From Planctomycetota bacterium (GTDB taxonomy: Bacteria > Planctomycetota > Phycisphaerae > UBA1845): DNA of 7,760 nt. Every line of letters starts with the position of its first letter. The first letter of the stretch is position 1. Under the pieces are notes generated by a model, which searched no databases, was not told where the DNA came from, and worked only from the letters and a program-made list of their open reading frames with translations. The stretch is taken from NCBI GenBank assembly GCA_022567365.1, contig JADFHG010000160.1, positions 1 through 7,760 on the forward strand, read 5' to 3'. This document shows, piece after piece, positions 6,487-7,760 of this stretch. The position numbers and the translations under genes were made by a program.

Positions 6487-7344
6487 TCAGCCGGTGGGAG
6501 GAACGTCCACGCCGATATTGTCGATGAGATGGACCGTCCCGATGCGGGCGGCCAAACAGATTCGCGCGGACCGATCTATCGTCGTGAGCGGCTCGAGGCT
6601 CTGGTCGTCTACGATCTCCACGTAGTCGACGTCGAAGGGACCGGCGGCTTTGATCTCGTCGCGAATCGCCGCCGTCAATGTCGCAACGTCTCGCTCACCG
6701 CCGAGCACGCGATCGCGGGTCCGGAAAAGCGCATGACTCAGTGACGCCGCCCGTTGTCGCTCGTCGGTTGAAAGCAGGACGTTGCGGCTCGACATGGCCA
6801 GCCCGTCCGGCTCGCGAATGGTCGGGCATGCAACGATGTCGATCGGAATGTCGAGGTCGCGGACCATCCGTTTGACGATTTGAAGTTGTTGGTAGTCCTT
6901 CTCGCCGAAGAACGCGACGTCCGTCGGCAAGATGTGGAAAAGTTTGGCAACAACGGTCGCCACACCGGTGAAATGGCCGGGTCTGCGCAAGCCGCACAAA
7001 CGCTCCGTAAGCCCGGAAACCACGACGTTCGTCAGGGTATTCGGTGGGAAAATCGACTCTACGGCCGGCACGAAGACCAAGTCGACACCGAGCGATTCAC
7101 AGGCCGCCAGATCAGCGGCCTCGGTCCGGGGATAAGCTGTGATATCCTCATTCGGACCGAACTGCGCCGGATTCACGAAGACGGAAACGGCCACAAAGTC
7201 ACATCGGGCGCGCGCTTCTCGGATCAGTGAATAATGGCCTTCGTGTAGCGCGCCCATTGTCGGGACGAGGCCTGACTGCTGCCCTTTTTGGCGCGCGGCC
7301 CAAACCGCCTGCCGCGAGGTCTCGATTGCCGTCAGTTTGAGCAT
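6487..7344 (-). CDS. panC: Pantothenate synthetase (pantoate-beta-alanine ligase)
   Basis: Cytoplasmic enzyme that joins pantoate and beta-alanine using ATP to make pantothenate, the precursor of coenzyme A. The 285-aa length fits the family. Motifs in order: PTMGALHEGH (28-37), with the ATP-site histidines 34 and 37; VFVNPAQFGPNED (56-68), with Gln61 for pantoate; FFGEKDYQQL (145-154), with Lys149, Asp150 and Gln153; and REPDGLAMSSRN (177-188), with Ser185, Ser186 and Arg187 of the KMSKS-like loop. All expected catalytic residues are present. I chose the ATG at 7344 because the protein then begins at the family's normal position; an in-frame ATG at 7410 would add 22 residues with no family match. 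No strong Shine-Dalgarno site is visible. It ends in tandem stops (TGA TAG), 16 bp before lgt. The panC-lgt pairing looks like simple operon sharing rather than functional coupling. Confidence 0.96.
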   Translation of the reverse strand: MLKLTAIETSRQAVWAARQKGQQSGLVPTMGALHEGHYSLIREARARCDFVAVSVFVNPAQFGPNEDITAYPRTEAADLAACESLGVDLVFVPAVESIFPPNTLTNVVVSGLTERLCGLRRPGHFTGVATVVAKLFHILPTDVAFFGEKDYQQLQIVKRMVRDLDIPIDIVACPTIREPDGLAMSSRNVLLSTDERQRAASLSHALFRTRDRVLGGERDVATLTAAIRDEIKAAGPFDVDYVEIVDDQSLEPLTTIDRSARICLAARIGTVHLIDNIGVDVPPTG

Positions 7345-7554
7345 TCGTAGGTTTCTGCCATCGGAACGATTTGCCGCTCGATCTGCGTTGGCGACCCCTT
7401 GCCAAACCAAATCACGCTCGACACGGAGATCGTAGCCGGGCCGCAGCCTCTTGGCACGCGCTCGACGCGGATCGGCTACGCTCCAGGTTGTATTTGTACG
7501 TTCTCGCGTTAAAATTGGGCGTAGCTGGACGCCACATGTGACAATGGGAATCTA
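7345..7554. other. panC upstream region
   Basis: About 210 bases between the panC start and the inverted-repeat element. I find no gene here. On the minus strand there is an AT-richer patch around 7490-7520 with possible -10-like hexamers (TACAAA, TACAAC), but no convincing -35 partner, so no panC promoter is called. The 5' leader could begin there. Confidence 0.4.
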
Positions 7555-7555
7555 C

Positions 7556-7639
7556 TAAGAGTGCGTCCTAAAACCGGTGGGAACCCCGGTTCTTTCCGAA
7601 CCCCGACCGTGAGGGAGGGGCTTTTAGGACGCACTCTAA
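7556..7639. mobile_element. MITE-like element: 78 bp with perfect terminal inverted repeats and TAA target duplication
   Basis: AGAGTGCGTCCTAAAA (7558-7573) and its exact reverse complement (7622-7637) enclose 48 bases. Taking the ends as GAGTGCG...CGCACTC (7559-7636), the 15-bp termini are flanked on both sides by TAA (7556-7558 and 7637-7639), as expected of a 3-bp target duplication. Some IS5-group transposases generate TNA duplications, so a non-autonomous relative of such an element is a fair guess. There is no coding capacity. Inside are smaller inverted repeats: AACCGG/CCGGTT (7572-7577, 7586-7591) and GGTTC/GAACC (7588-7602). It could instead be transcribed as a long hairpin; no T tract suggests a terminator. 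Confidence 0.6.
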
Positions 7640-7720
7640 GACGCAGGATGTACCTTCGCGCCCCGTTGCAAAACGTGTGGCACGGGCTTCTCGAGCGTTT
7701 CCCGCTTCTGTCTTCCGAGC

Positions 7721-7738
7721 CGCGGGCTTCAGCCCGCG
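7721..7738. repeat. REP-like GC-rich palindrome
   Basis: CGCGGGCT-TC-AGCCCGCG is an 8-bp perfect stem around a minimal loop (in practice 7 bp with a TTCA loop). Palindromes of this composition (GCGGGCT...AGCCCGC) occur as dispersed intergenic repeats in planctomycetes and some other high-GC bacteria, from memory. It occurs once here, so its repeat status across the genome is inferred. The preceding stretch TGTGGCACGGGCTTCTCGAG (7676-7695) has a similar dispersed-repeat look. Confidence 0.45.
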
Positions 7739-7760
7739 CGATGTCTCGGCGTTCGATGCA

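Noticed and set aside
7345..7410. Longer panC start at 7410
   Set aside because: The extra 22 residues match nothing in PanC, and the ATG at 7344 gives the normal family N-terminus.
1..7760. CRISPR arrays, tRNA or rRNA genes
   Set aside because: No regularly spaced direct repeats, tRNA-like cloverleaf or rRNA-like sequence was found on reading either strand.

Overview
The window reads as a high-GC Gram-negative chromosomal segment (roughly 58-60% GC by eye). It holds five protein genes, all on the minus strand, so the gene order of transcription runs from right to left. I favour a planctomycete or planctomycete-like organism. The reasons are an enlarged Lgt with a cysteine-rich signature (CFFNGCCYG) and short dispersed-type palindromes at the right end. 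This is inference and not secure; a Nitrospira-like origin is also conceivable from the NxrA-like protein alone.

Layout in transcription order. At 7345-7760 there is no gene. The region carries a 78-bp element with perfect 15-16 bp terminal inverted repeats flanked by TAA, plus a REP-like GC-rich palindrome. Next comes panC (7344-6487, pantothenate synthetase), followed 16 bp later by lgt (6470-5241, prolipoprotein diacylglyceryl transferase with a hydrophilic insertion of about 100 residues). A long stretch without a credible gene (5240-4687) contains small hairpins and an 8-nt T tract (minus strand), and ends in a TTGACA-type promoter.

That promoter precedes a second, probably separate operon. 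It starts with an Rrf2-family regulator carrying a Cys-Cys-Cys-His cluster motif (4622-4182). A 616-aa cytochrome follows (4185-2335), with two CXXCH haem-c sites and a C-terminal ethylbenzene-dehydrogenase-gamma-like (EB_dh) domain. The last gene is a Tat-exported, type II DMSO-reductase-family molybdopterin enzyme of NxrA/NarG type (2302 to beyond base 1), cut off by the window edge after 767 residues. The regulator and cytochrome genes overlap by ATGA, and the cytochrome and molybdoenzyme genes are 32 bp apart, so the three look like one transcriptional unit.

Functional reading. The molybdoenzyme most resembles, from memory, the periplasmic nitrite oxidoreductase alpha subunits of the Nitrospira/anammox type. 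Its electrons would pass through iron-sulfur clusters (including a beta subunit expected beyond the left edge) to the haem(s) of the fused cytochrome, which combines a gamma-subunit-like domain with two c-type haem domains. The Fe-S regulator would tie expression to redox, iron-sulfur or nitrogen-oxide status. The direction of catalysis (nitrite oxidation, nitrate reduction, or another oxyanion) cannot be decided from this window. The most interesting parts are this compact regulator-cytochrome-NxrA cassette, the possible lipoprotein signal on the cytochrome, the expanded Lgt, and the MITE-like element.
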